Assembly: GCF_035918235.1 (NCBI RefSeq)
Contig: NZ_CP109485.1
Span: 10,013,001-10,077,000 of the forward strand
Length of the DNA stretch: 64,000 nucleotides
Reading direction: 5' to 3'
DNA from: Streptomyces sp. NBC_01445
GTDB lineage: Bacteria > Actinomycetota > Actinomycetes > Streptomycetales > Streptomycetaceae
The position numbers and the translations under genes were made by a program. This document shows, in pieces, positions 16,850 to 25,407 of this stretch (position 1 is the stretch's first letter; every line of letters begins with the position of its first letter). The notes under the pieces are model-generated. The model worked only from the letters and a program-made list of their open reading frames with translations, was not told the origin of the DNA and ran no database searches.

Positions 16850-18994
16850 TCACAGGCGGCGCAGCACCGTGAGTTCGGCGTCGTACTCGGCGCTCCAGCA
16901 AAACGGCAGGCCCGCGTGACGCAGGTACGCGCCGCCGTACTCTTGGCCATCGGTCTCGTCCCGGTACCGCGCCCCGGCGTCAACTCCCTTGAGGCGCAGG
17001 CGATCGGGGCGGCCCGGGACCAGTGGCGATCCGTCGAGCCGGCCCGTGCTCAGGGCGGCGACCACGACACGGGCCCCGTCGGGCGCGACGGACTCGACGC
17101 CGAATGTCGGTTCGTCCGGCGAGCCCAGGACGTAGGTGTCGCCGTGGTGGACGACGTCCCGGACGTCCTTGTAGCGAGCGATCCACCGTGCGGCCGAAGC
17201 CAGTTGTTCCTCGCTCCACGTGCCGAGGTCGGCACCGATGCCGAGGACGCCCGTCATCGCGCTGACGAAACGGAACGCGAGGGAACGCGGCCGTGGGTCG
17301 AACAACCCCTGCGCGTCGGTGACCCAGGAGCTCATGGTGTGCGGTGCGTGCGCGTGGAGGTAGCCGTACTGGATCCGGAGCCGGTCCAGCGGGGCGGTGT
17401 TGTCGCTCGGCCACACCACATCGGTGCGGGCGAGCGTGCTGTGGTCGACCCGGCCGCCGCCGCCCGCGCAGCCCTCGACGGTGACGTGCGGGTGGCGGGC
17501 GCGGAGGTGGTCCAGGACGCGCAGGTAGCCCGCCACGTGCGCGGCGTCGAGGTCGAGCTGCTGCGCCGACTTCGGTCCGGGGCGGCCGCGTTCGGTGGGC
17601 GGGCGGTTCATGTCCCACTTCAGGTACGAGATGTCGTAGCGCCCAAGGAGTCGGTCGAGGGTACCGAGGACGAAGTCCTGGACGTCCTCGCGGCCGAGGT
17701 CCAGGAGGAGCTGGTTGCGGACACGGCGGTCCGTGCGATGCGGCAACTGGTAGATCCAGTCCGGGCGTTCGGCGTAGAGCTTCGATGCCGGGCTGACCGC
17801 CTCGGGCTCCACCCACAGTCCGAAGTCGAGGCCGAGGGCGCGTATGTCGTCGATGAAGCGGTCGAAGCCCTGGGGGAACAGTGCGGGATCGGGGTGCCAG
17901 TCGCCCAGTCCGCCGGTGTCGTCGTGTCGGCCGGTGAACCAGCCGTCGTCGACCACGAACAGCTCCGCGCCCAGGTCCGCGGCCCGGCGGGCGAGCGTGA
18001 GCTGGTGGTCGGCCCGCACGTCGAACTCGGTCGCCTCCCACGAGTTGTAGAGGACGGGACGGCGGCGGGTGAGCCGGTCGCCCGCCAGGTGGCGCTCGTA
18101 GCGGTGCCAGACGCGGGACAGACCGTCCAGGCCGTCCGGGCTGAACGCGCAGGCCAGCTTGGGCGTCACCAGTGTCTCGCCGGGGACGAGCAGTACGGCA
18201 CCCTCGTGCGGGACCCGACCCGCGCGCACCCGCACTGCGCCACCGGGCTCCGCGTCGACGGCCATGTGCCAGTTGCCCGCCCATTCCAGGGCGATGCCGT
18301 ACGTGGGGGAGTCGGCGCCACGGTCCGGGTGCGCCGCGTCCTGGACCGCGAGCCAGGGTGCGTAGGCGTGCCCCGGCACACCCTGAGTGCTGCCGAACTC
18401 CAATGTGCCGCGCGTCAGTTGGGTCTGCGTGAAGCTGAACTCCTGCGACCACTGGCCGGTCAGATACGTGACGCGGGCGCCCTGCGCCGACACGGGCACG
18501 TTGACGGCCGCCGAGTCGATCCGCTCCAGGCGTAGCGTCTCGTCGCCCGTGCAGGTCAGTTCGGACCAGCGGCGGATGACGTCGGTGCCGGGAACGATGG
18601 CGTAGCGGACCGTGACGCGCAGGCCGAGGACGTCGTCGTCGAAGGTGAGGTCGAGGGCGGTGTCATTCTCCTGGTGCGCCTCGGTGAAGCGCCACCAGAC
18701 TCCGCGCTCGCCACCGGGGCGGCTCGCGGTCAGGTCGGCGCCGTTGAACGGGCGAAGGCCGTGCGGGATGTACTCGGCTGGCGCCAGGTCGGCGGGCGTG
18801 ACGAAGTGCGTGCGGCGCGACCACTCCAGCGGGGCCGGACCGTCCTCCGCGCCCGCCGGCCCCCACACCGCCAGCTCGGGCCAGATCCCCGCGCCGGGAC
18901 CGTCGCCCTCGCCGTCCCCGCCCAGTGTGACGGCGTAGACGGTGGTGGCCGTGCGCAGGACCCAGCGGTCCGACGGGCGGTCGGTGGTGCTCAC
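16850..18994 (-). CDS. alpha-galactosidase, GH36
   Basis: 714 residues. An N-terminal beta-sandwich is followed by a (beta/alpha)8 barrel with LYNSWEATEF, FVVDDGWFTGRHDD, LKWDMNR (catalytic nucleophile Asp near residue 460), GCAGGGGRVD and WPSDNT (acid/base Asp near residue 530), then a small C-terminal sheet domain. All GH36 catalytic signatures are intact. There is no signal peptide, so it should hydrolyse imported melibiose- or raffinose-type alpha-galactosides in the cytosol. The GTG start at 18994 overlaps the stop of the upstream permease by 4 nt (GTGA), so it is the last gene of the ABC importer operon. In-phase extension upstream runs into the permease frame and is rejected. Confidence 0.95.
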   Translation of the reverse strand: MSTTDRPSDRWVLRTATTVYAVTLGGDGEGDGPGAGIWPELAVWGPAGAEDGPAPLEWSRRTHFVTPADLAPAEYIPHGLRPFNGADLTASRPGGERGVWWRFTEAHQENDTALDLTFDDDVLGLRVTVRYAIVPGTDVIRRWSELTCTGDETLRLERIDSAAVNVPVSAQGARVTYLTGQWSQEFSFTQTQLTRGTLEFGSTQGVPGHAYAPWLAVQDAAHPDRGADSPTYGIALEWAGNWHMAVDAEPGGAVRVRAGRVPHEGAVLLVPGETLVTPKLACAFSPDGLDGLSRVWHRYERHLAGDRLTRRRPVLYNSWEATEFDVRADHQLTLARRAADLGAELFVVDDGWFTGRHDDTGGLGDWHPDPALFPQGFDRFIDDIRALGLDFGLWVEPEAVSPASKLYAERPDWIYQLPHRTDRRVRNQLLLDLGREDVQDFVLGTLDRLLGRYDISYLKWDMNRPPTERGRPGPKSAQQLDLDAAHVAGYLRVLDHLRARHPHVTVEGCAGGGGRVDHSTLARTDVVWPSDNTAPLDRLRIQYGYLHAHAPHTMSSWVTDAQGLFDPRPRSLAFRFVSAMTGVLGIGADLGTWSEEQLASAARWIARYKDVRDVVHHGDTYVLGSPDEPTFGVESVAPDGARVVVAALSTGRLDGSPLVPGRPDRLRLKGVDAGARYRDETDGQEYGGAYLRHAGLPFCWSAEYDAELTVLRRL

Positions 18995-19833
18995 TTGACT
19001 GCTCCAAGATTGAGGCCGGCCACGAAGTGGCGCTGGAAGCGGAGGAAGACGAGGACGGTCGGGGCCGCGGCGATGACGGAGCCCGCCGCGATCACGTTCC
19101 ACTGCGAGACGTACTGGCCCTGCAGATTGATCAGCGACGCCGTGATCGGCATGTGTGTCTCCGTGCGGAGCACGCTGATCGCCCACAGCAGGTCGTTGAA
19201 GATCCAGGTGAAGGACAGGGCACTGAGCGCGGCGAGCGCGGGGCGGGCCAGCGGCAGCACGATCCGCCAGTAGATCGTCGCGGGCCCGGCCCCGTCGATC
19301 ACCGCCGCCTGCTGCACCTCCGGCGGGATCGACCGCATGAAGCCGTGCAGCACGAAGACGTAGAAGCCGATGCCGAAACCGACCTGTACGCCGATGAGAG
19401 CCCACAACGAGTCGTAGATGCCGACGAGTTCGCTCATCTTGGAGACGGGGATGAGCAGGATCTGCGGGGGCAGGAGGTTGCCTGCCAGCATGACGAGCAG
19501 CAGGGTGCGCCGACCTGGCAGGGAGTAGCGGCTGAGCGCGAACGCGGCCATCGACGCGAGCAGCAGGGAGATGAGGACGCTGGGTACGGTGACGAGCAGG
19601 CTGTTGATCAGAGCCTGCTTCTGTCCGCCCTCGGTCCAGGCCTGACGGAAACCGTCGAGGCTGAAGGAGTGCGGTGCCGAGCCGAGGCCGTTGGCGGCGA
19701 TGTCGTCGAAGGTGCGGGTCGCGGTGATCACGACGAGGACGATCGGGACGAGCCACAGCACGGCGAGGGCTCCCGCGCCGAGGTGGAACCCGGCGGTGGC
19801 GGCGCGGCGGCGCAGCAGGGTGGGGCTGTTCAT
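18991..19833 (-). CDS. ABC sugar transporter permease, MalG-type
   Basis: 280 residues with six transmembrane helices. The EAA loop carries PPEVQQAAVIDGAGPATIYWRIVLPLARP, the ATPase-docking segment of carbohydrate permeases (CUT1, MalG-like). The start codon overlaps the stop of the MalF-like gene by one base and its stop overlaps the GH36 start, showing tight coupling. With the MalF partner and the lipoprotein at 20779 it makes an importer. No ATPase gene is present in the cluster. In Streptomyces a shared MsiK ATPase usually energises such systems, which is inferred here. Confidence 0.95.
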   Translation of the reverse strand: MNSPTLLRRRAATAGFHLGAGALAVLWLVPIVLVVITATRTFDDIAANGLGSAPHSFSLDGFRQAWTEGGQKQALINSLLVTVPSVLISLLLASMAAFALSRYSLPGRRTLLLVMLAGNLLPPQILLIPVSKMSELVGIYDSLWALIGVQVGFGIGFYVFVLHGFMRSIPPEVQQAAVIDGAGPATIYWRIVLPLARPALAALSALSFTWIFNDLLWAISVLRTETHMPITASLINLQGQYVSQWNVIAAGSVIAAAPTVLVFLRFQRHFVAGLNLGAVK

Positions 19834-20777
19834 CAGTCGGCCTCCCGGAAGGCGCGGACGAGATAGGAGGCGATGACGCCGAAGGCCAGCAGGAAGATGA
19901 CGACGGCGAGCGCGGAGCCGTAGCCGAGGCGCAGCGACTGGAACGCCGTCGAGTACATGTAGGTGCTCAGGAGCTCGGAAGAGTGGTACGGGCCGCCGCG
20001 GGTCAGCGACCAGACCACGTCGAAGGAGCGCAGCGAGTCGATGATGATGACCGAGAGGACGACCGCGTTGACGCTCTTGAGCTGGGGGAGTGTGACGTGC
20101 CGGAGCTGCTGGAGACGACTGGCGCCGTCGACCTTGGCGGCCTCGTACAGCATCGGGTCGATGCCCTTGAGGCCGGCCAGGTAGAGGACCATCACGTACC
20201 CGATCTGCCGCCACAGCGCGGGCAGCAGGACCGCGTACAGGGCGGTGTCGCGGTCTGCGAGCCAGGAGCGGGTGAGGTTGTCGAGGCCGACGCCCTCCAG
20301 GACCTGGTTGATGAGTCCGTCCGGCTGGTACATCGCCTGCCAGACGAGGGCGGTGGCGACGAGCGAGAAGACGACGGGCAGGAAGAGCGCGGCGCGGTAG
20401 AAGCCGACGCCGCGGCGCTCCTGCTGGAGCAGCAGCGCGGCGCCGAGCCCGAGTACCGCGGACAGACCGCCGAACAGCACCAGCCACTTCGCCGTGTTGG
20501 CCAGGGCGTGCCAGAAGACCGTGTCGTGCGCCATCTCGCGGAAGTTGCCGAGGCCGATCAGGTGGGCGGCGGAGATGCCGTCCCAGTCGGTGATCGCGAG
20601 ATAGAAGCCCTGGAGGGCGGGCCAGAACACCCAGAAGCCCTCGGCGAGCAGGGGGACGAGGACGAAGGCGACGACGAGGGGCGGTACGCGGGTGGCGGCG
20701 CCCCGGCGCGGGCGGCGGGCGGACGACGTCTTGCGCGGGCCCGCGGCCGGGCGGGTGTCGGTGTCGAGGAGGGCCAT
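19833..20777 (-). CDS. ABC sugar transporter permease, MalF-type
   Basis: 314 residues with a basic cytosolic N-terminus (about 30 residues of Arg/Pro-rich sequence), then six transmembrane helices. The EAA motif is in DPMLYEAAKVDGASRLQQLRHVTLPQLK. It is a standard CUT1-family MalF-like permease without the large periplasmic loop of E. coli MalF. The gene begins 1 bp after the binding-protein stop and overlaps the MalG gene, so the three are co-translated. The likely substrate is an alpha-galactoside, judged from the flanking GH36 and GH27 enzymes. Confidence 0.95.
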   Translation of the reverse strand: MALLDTDTRPAAGPRKTSSARRPRRGAATRVPPLVVAFVLVPLLAEGFWVFWPALQGFYLAITDWDGISAAHLIGLGNFREMAHDTVFWHALANTAKWLVLFGGLSAVLGLGAALLLQQERRGVGFYRAALFLPVVFSLVATALVWQAMYQPDGLINQVLEGVGLDNLTRSWLADRDTALYAVLLPALWRQIGYVMVLYLAGLKGIDPMLYEAAKVDGASRLQQLRHVTLPQLKSVNAVVLSVIIIDSLRSFDVVWSLTRGGPYHSSELLSTYMYSTAFQSLRLGYGSALAVVIFLLAFGVIASYLVRAFREAD

Positions 20778-20778
20778 G

Positions 20779-22077
20779 TCACTTCCCCCAGATCTTCTCG
20801 GCGTCCCGCTGCCACGTGGTCAGGGTCGACGCGATGCGGTCCGGCTCGGACAGATAGCGGATGAGGGCGGTGTCGGCGGTGGGGGATAGCTCGTCGCTGG
20901 AGTCACGGTTGAAGAACTGGGTGACCTCGGCGGCCGACTCGACAAGCGCGCGGCCCTTCTTCACCAGGGCGGTCCCGCTGTCCTTGGCGTCGGGATGCGT
21001 CGGCAGCGCGGTGCCGGAGGAGCTCTTGAGGTAGGTCTCCTGCGCCTGGGCGGTGGCGAGGTAGCGCAGGAACTCCTTGGTCTGGCGCCCGCGCGGAGTG
21101 CGCGCGCCGGCGAAGTAGCCGTCGGTGGGCGCCTCTTCGGCCATCGGCACCTTCGGGTCGATCTCGGGGAACCGGAAGAAGTCGATGTCGTCGAGCTGGT
21201 CCTTGGGCACGGAGTCGGCGAAGAACGTGCCGATGAGCATCATTCCCGTACGTCCCTGGAGCAGTTCGGTGGTGGCGTCCTGGAAGGCGAGGGCCGTGCC
21301 GCGCTTGTCGATGAAGGGGCGTGCCTCGTCCCAGCGGTCGAAGACGCGCCGTACCTCCGTGTCGTCGAAGCGGTGCCGGCCCGCGAGCAGGTCGCGGTGG
21401 TACTGGGCGCCGTTGATGCGGATGTTGAGGTAGTCGAACCAGGAGGACGCGACCCACGCGGTGCCGCTGCCCGCGCCGAGCCCGATGGGGGTGACCTTCT
21501 TGCGCTGCAGGGTCTCGCACAGGTCGAGGAAGTCGTCCCAGGTGCGCGGCTCGTCCACGCCCCACTTCCTGAAGTTGGACTTCCGGTAGAAGAAGCCCCA
21601 CCAGTAGTAGCTCGTCGGCACGAACACCTTGTGGCCCGCGCGCGACGTGCACAAGCTCTTGAGCGCCTTGCTGTAGCGGGACAGGTCCGGGCTCTGCCAC
21701 ACGTCGTCGAGGTTGAGCAGGAGGTCGCGGCGCGCGTACGCGTCGGCCACCGAACCCGGGTACCAGGTGTACAGATCGGGCGGGTTGGCCGAGGTCAGGT
21801 AGGTGGGCAGCTGAGTGCGGAAGGTCTCCGAGGCCACGGTGTTCAGCGAGGCCGAGGCGCCGCCGCGCTGGTTGAAGCCGTCGACGACCTTCTGCAGCGC
21901 GGTCTTCGCCTGCGGTGCCGAGAGGTTGGACTGCAGGGTGACGTCGCCGCCGGAGGAGACGTTGGAGCGTACGGACGTGACGCAGCCGCTCAGTGCGGCA
22001 CCGGCGCCGAGGGCTCCGACGCCGGTGAGCAGGCGCCGTCTGCTGGGACGTGAACTGCCGGTGGGCAAGGGGGACAT
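20779..22077 (-). CDS. ABC sugar-binding lipoprotein (Tat-exported)
   Basis: 432 residues. The N-terminus has a twin-arginine signal (SRPSRRRLLTG), a hydrophobic stretch and the lipobox LSGC, so it is exported folded and lipid-anchored outside the membrane. The body is a type I extracellular solute-binding protein (GFNQRG, NPPDLYTWYPGSV, a Trp-rich sugar site YYWWGFFYRKSNF, TWDDFLDLCE). It should capture an oligosaccharide and deliver it to the MalF/MalG permeases. The ATG at 22077 follows an AGGAGT-type site. Upstream lies a hairpin at 22093-22127, separating it from the GH27 gene. It may be cotranscribed with GH27 and adjusted by that hairpin. Confidence 0.95.
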   Translation of the reverse strand: MSPLPTGSSRPSRRRLLTGVGALGAGAALSGCVTSVRSNVSSGGDVTLQSNLSAPQAKTALQKVVDGFNQRGGASASLNTVASETFRTQLPTYLTSANPPDLYTWYPGSVADAYARRDLLLNLDDVWQSPDLSRYSKALKSLCTSRAGHKVFVPTSYYWWGFFYRKSNFRKWGVDEPRTWDDFLDLCETLQRKKVTPIGLGAGSGTAWVASSWFDYLNIRINGAQYHRDLLAGRHRFDDTEVRRVFDRWDEARPFIDKRGTALAFQDATTELLQGRTGMMLIGTFFADSVPKDQLDDIDFFRFPEIDPKVPMAEEAPTDGYFAGARTPRGRQTKEFLRYLATAQAQETYLKSSSGTALPTHPDAKDSGTALVKKGRALVESAAEVTQFFNRDSSDELSPTADTALIRYLSEPDRIASTLTTWQRDAEKIWGK

Positions 22078-22092
22078 GGTGACTCCTGGAAG

Positions 22093-22127
22093 GCCCGGGA
22101 CCGGACCGTGCGGTGGCGGTCCCGGGC
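22093..22127. terminator. intercistronic hairpin
   Basis: An 11-bp perfect stem (GCCCGGGACCG) with a 13-nt loop lies in the 80-bp gap between GH27 and the binding-protein gene. It could act as a partial terminator or RNA-processing site, so its terminator role is unproven. It covers the region just before the binding-protein ribosome site. Confidence 0.5.
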
Positions 22128-22157
22128 GGTGTGCGGGTGGGGGAGAAGGCCTGCCGG

Positions 22158-24257
22158 TCAGTCGGAGGCGGGCAACGGGGCCTGCCACAGCTGCCCGTCG
22201 ACACCCCGGAACGTGGCGGTCAGCGGCGTGCCGGTGAGGGAGGGTGTGCCCGCGAGGGCCGCGCTGGCGAACTCGGTGCGCTTGGACCAGCCGCTCCACG
22301 CGTCGTCGCCCTGGCCCGCGGCGAGCGAGCGCTGCCACACGGTGTAGTCGCCGGCCCGGGACACGAGTCGTACGGTGTCGCCGTCGAGGGCGAGGGCGGG
22401 CGAGGCGCTGGTGGCGCCGCCGAGCGAGGCCCAGGGGGACCAGGAGCCGTCGGTGTCGTGGACGCGGGTCCACACGGCGCTGTCGGTGGCGCGCACCGCG
22501 ACATGCACGCGCCCGTCGGCATCGGTCACGGCCGCCGGGTCGTCGTACAGGCCGAGACCGTCGGGGGCGCCGAGCCGCTGCCAGTCGCCCGCGGCCGAGC
22601 GGACGAGGAGGCCACCGTCCTCGCCGCGCACGGCGAGGGTGTCGGGGGCCGTGCCGGTTCCGGCCGTCGCGGGAGCGGAGGAGACGGCCGGGCCCGCGAC
22701 GCGCCGCCAGTCGCCGACGGCCCGGCCGTCGTTGATCTGCCTGCGGTACAGGTGGCCGTCGGTGGCGCGTACGTACACCTCGATACGTCCCTTGCCGTTG
22801 GCGCGAGCCACTGGCTTGCCCGTGACACGACCGTCGCCGGGACGTCCCAGCGAGGTCCCGTTCTCAACCACCGTTCCAGAGGCGGTGGTTGAGAACACGT
22901 CGTCGCCGACGGCGGCCGGATCGGCGGGCGAGCGCACACCCAGACGCGTGCCCGGCGCGGTGTCCTTGCCGTCCAGCTTCAGGAAGGCCGTGCCGTGGCC
23001 GGGGACCTCGACCGTGTACGAGCCGTCGTGGACGCCGCGGTCCGCGCGGGCCCGCAGATCGCGCACCCGCACAGGACCGGTCAGACCCGCGTCGGCGAAG
23101 TCGACGGTGAGGCGCGCCGCCTTGTCGGAGCGGTTGAGCAGGGCGACGGCCCGGTGGCCCGCCCCCTGGAGGACCTTGCTGTAGACGTCGCCGGTCGCGT
23201 CGCTCGCCACGCGCACGCCCTGAACGGCGAGCGGGTCCTGGTCGACGTCGATGATCTCCGGGTTGCGCAGCGTGTCGACCATGTCCTGCGGCAGGGTGCG
23301 GGGATCGGAGCCGATGACCAGCGGCGAACCCATCAGTGCCCACATGACGAGCTGAGTCATGGACTCCTCGGTGGTGAGTTCGGGTGTGCCGTCCTCCAGC
23401 TTGCGCAGCGGGATCAGGTAGTCCGGGTCGTTGTAGTGACCGGGGGTCTGCGCCTCAGGGTGCGCCATGTTGGCGTCCATGTTGCGCAGGATGTTCGGCC
23501 ACTGGTTCTCGTGCGGCGTGCCCCAGGCGACGTCGGTGCCGGTGCGCCAGGAATCCGCCAACCGGGGCCCGAACCGGTACGAGTTGTGCGCGTCCTGCGC
23601 CGGGGTGTGCGGCACGCCCCAGTCGTCCGTGAGCGGGTTGCACAGGTTGAGCAGCATGGGCCGGCCCGTCTTGCGGACGGCCGCGCTGAACTCCTTGAAT
23701 GCCGGCTCCGGATCGGCCTTCTCGGCGATGCCGCACAGGAAGTCGACCTTGATCGCGTCGACCTTCCAGTCGGCGAACTGCCGGGCGTCCTCGGCGTAGT
23801 GGCCGCGGCTGCCGAGCCCGCAGCTCTTGCCGCCGTCGTACGTCCCGGCATCCGTGTAGATCCCGGCCTTCAGGCCGCGTCGGTGCAGGTAGTCCACGAG
23901 GGACGGGATGCCGGACGGGAAGCGCTCGCGGTTCGCGGCGAGGTGGCCCTCGGCGTCGCGTGGGGTGTCGGCCTGCCAGCCGCCGTCCAGCCACACGATG
24001 TCGTAGCCGCTCTTCTTGAGCCCGCTGCTCACGAGGAAGTCCGCGACGCTCTTGACGTCCTTCTCGGTGGGCGCGCCCAGGCCGAAGTAGGTGTTCCAGC
24101 CCATGTACGGGGTCGGGGCGAGGGGCGTGGGGGTGGGCTCGTGGGGTGCCGCAGGGCGGTCGGCCGCGGCGACCGGGACCGCCGGCGACAGCACGGCCGC
24201 GACGAGGAGGGCGGCGAGGGTGGCCGTCCCGGTCGTCGCTGCGCGGGGTGAAGTCAC
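22158..24257 (-). CDS. secreted alpha-galactosidase, GH27, with C-terminal propeller-like domain
   Basis: 699 residues. A Sec signal peptide (about residues 1-32, ending VAAADRP) is followed by the GH27 barrel: TPYMGWNTY, DIVWLDGGW, DAIKVDFLCG with the nucleophile Asp near residue 170, and NDPDYL with the acid/base Asp near residue 276. A beta-sandwich (residues about 350-430) follows. The last 230 residues contain repeated GRIEVYVRATDGHLYRR / GRVHVAVRATDSAVWTR units, a lectin-like beta-propeller likely to bind polysaccharide. The enzyme would release galactose from galactomannan-type polymers outside the cell. An operator-like AT-rich site lies at 24361-24378 upstream. There is a long leader of about 100 bp. 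Confidence 0.95.
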   Translation of the reverse strand: MTSPRAATTGTATLAALLVAAVLSPAVPVAAADRPAAPHEPTPTPLAPTPYMGWNTYFGLGAPTEKDVKSVADFLVSSGLKKSGYDIVWLDGGWQADTPRDAEGHLAANRERFPSGIPSLVDYLHRRGLKAGIYTDAGTYDGGKSCGLGSRGHYAEDARQFADWKVDAIKVDFLCGIAEKADPEPAFKEFSAAVRKTGRPMLLNLCNPLTDDWGVPHTPAQDAHNSYRFGPRLADSWRTGTDVAWGTPHENQWPNILRNMDANMAHPEAQTPGHYNDPDYLIPLRKLEDGTPELTTEESMTQLVMWALMGSPLVIGSDPRTLPQDMVDTLRNPEIIDVDQDPLAVQGVRVASDATGDVYSKVLQGAGHRAVALLNRSDKAARLTVDFADAGLTGPVRVRDLRARADRGVHDGSYTVEVPGHGTAFLKLDGKDTAPGTRLGVRSPADPAAVGDDVFSTTASGTVVENGTSLGRPGDGRVTGKPVARANGKGRIEVYVRATDGHLYRRQINDGRAVGDWRRVAGPAVSSAPATAGTGTAPDTLAVRGEDGGLLVRSAAGDWQRLGAPDGLGLYDDPAAVTDADGRVHVAVRATDSAVWTRVHDTDGSWSPWASLGGATSASPALALDGDTVRLVSRAGDYTVWQRSLAAGQGDDAWSGWSKRTEFASAALAGTPSLTGTPLTATFRGVDGQLWQAPLPASD

Positions 24258-24360
24258 AGAGCTCTCCTGAGGTGATGACCGACGTGGGTGGCGTCGTCCG
24301 CCGGTGTGGGAGCCGGTTGGGAAGCGCTCGGACGACTGTTGCCGCAGGGGCCGACCCTGT

Positions 24361-24378
24361 CAATAACAATTCCTAATT
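24361..24378. promoter_or_regulatory. AT-rich operator, putative DgoR-like GntR site C
   Basis: On the minus strand it reads AATTAGGAATTGTTATTG, 104-121 bp upstream of the GH27 start, in DNA that is otherwise over 70% GC. Its first ten bases match the AATTATGAAT core of the two sites beside gntR at 31280-31355 in 9 of 10 positions. Confidence 0.6.
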
Positions 24379-24464
24379 AACTAAAAATCGAGAGACGGAT
24401 GTGACCGTCGCGATCGTCCGTGCGGTCCCGGCACCCGTGGTGCGGTCCCACCGTCCGCGGGCAT

Positions 24465-24519
24465 GCCGACGAGCCGGCCGGACTCGCCCGCGCAGGGGCG
24501 TTCCGGTCGGCTCGTCGGC
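24465..24519. terminator. terminator after the SMP-30 gene
   Basis: An 18-bp inverted repeat (GCCGACGAGCCGGCCGGA with one mismatch) and a 19-nt loop, starting 12 bp downstream of the lactonase stop codon. It separates that operon from the GH27 promoter. Confidence 0.75.
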
Positions 24520-24531
24520 CGTGTTCTCGTC

Positions 24532-25407
24532 CTAGCCGACCAGCCCGGAGTCGGGCCGGAACGCGCAGGCGGACGGGCCCGGGACAGCGACCCGCAAACG
24601 CAGCAGCGCGCCGTCCAGCGGGCCGGGTTCATCGAGGCCGATGTGCGCGCTCGTCACGAACAGGGTCCGACCGTCCGCGCCGCCCAGGCACAGACCGGCC
24701 GGCTGCCGTACGGGCACGGGGACGACCTCGTCCAACCGCCCGTCGGCACGGTAGTGGTGGAGCACTCCCGCTCCCCAGACGGCACTCCACAGCCCGCCGT
24801 CCTGGTCCACCGCCATGCCGTCCGGGCTGCCGGACTCCACGGTCGCGAAGACCTCGCCCTCGTCGACGTCGCCCGTCTCCGGGTCCACGCGGTGGCGCAG
24901 AATGCGCCCAAGGGGGCTGTCCGCGAGGTACATGGTCCGGCCGTCCGCCGTGAACGCCGGCCCGTTGGGCACACTCAGCCCGTCGAGGGCCTGGGTAACG
25001 GTCCCGTCGCGGTCCACGCGGAGCAGCCCGCCCCGGCCGGGAGCCGCGTCGTACGCCATGAAGCCGGCCCAGAAGCGCCCCGACGCGTCGGCCACCGCGT
25101 CGTTCATCCGGAACGGCCCCGCCGGGTCCTGTTCCGGGCGCAGCAGCCAGCGAGGCGACTCGCCCGCCCGCAGCAGGCAGATGCCGGTGTCGGCCGCGGC
25201 GATCCACGTGTCCGGCGCTCCGGCCACGGGCGCGACCGCACCCAGCGGGAACGGCAGACGCAGTTCTTCCCGCAAGGTGGCGCCGGTGAGGTCGGCGGAC
25301 AGCAGCCGGCCGGTGAGGATGTCCGTGAGGACGAGACCGCGCTCCGTCCAGCGCACGCCCTCGCCGAGTTCCAGTCGTTCCGTGCCCACAGGGCTTGGGG
25401 TCACCAT
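24532..25407 (-). CDS. SMP-30/gluconolaconase-family sugar lactonase
   Basis: 291 residues forming a six-bladed propeller of the SMP-30 family. The metal ligands of the family are visible: Glu in LGEGVRW near the start, Asn in FRMNDAVAD, Asn in SVPNGPAF and Asp in GSPDGMAVD. Such enzymes hydrolyse aldonolactones. Between a sugar dehydrogenase and galactonate dehydratase, D-galactono-lactone is the expected substrate. The ATG at 25407 overlaps the last seven bases of dgoD, so translation is coupled. A strong hairpin follows the stop. Confidence 0.9.
   Translation of the reverse strand: MVTPSPVGTERLELGEGVRWTERGLVLTDILTGRLLSADLTGATLREELRLPFPLGAVAPVAGAPDTWIAAADTGICLLRAGESPRWLLRPEQDPAGPFRMNDAVADASGRFWAGFMAYDAAPGRGGLLRVDRDGTVTQALDGLSVPNGPAFTADGRTMYLADSPLGRILRHRVDPETGDVDEGEVFATVESGSPDGMAVDQDGGLWSAVWGAGVLHHYRADGRLDEVVPVPVRQPAGLCLGGADGRTLFVTSAHIGLDEPGPLDGALLRLRVAVPGPSACAFRPDSGLVG

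Noticed and set aside
16850..19756. One continuous minus-strand frame of 968 codons over GH36 and the permease
   Set aside because: The first 254 codons are antisense-frame noise over the MalG gene; the real GH36 starts at the GTG 18994 that overlaps the permease stop.
24319..24330. GGGAAGCGCTCG, resembling a LacI-type box before GH27
   Set aside because: Only one half is good and no LacI gene is in the island; the AT-rich site nearby is better supported.
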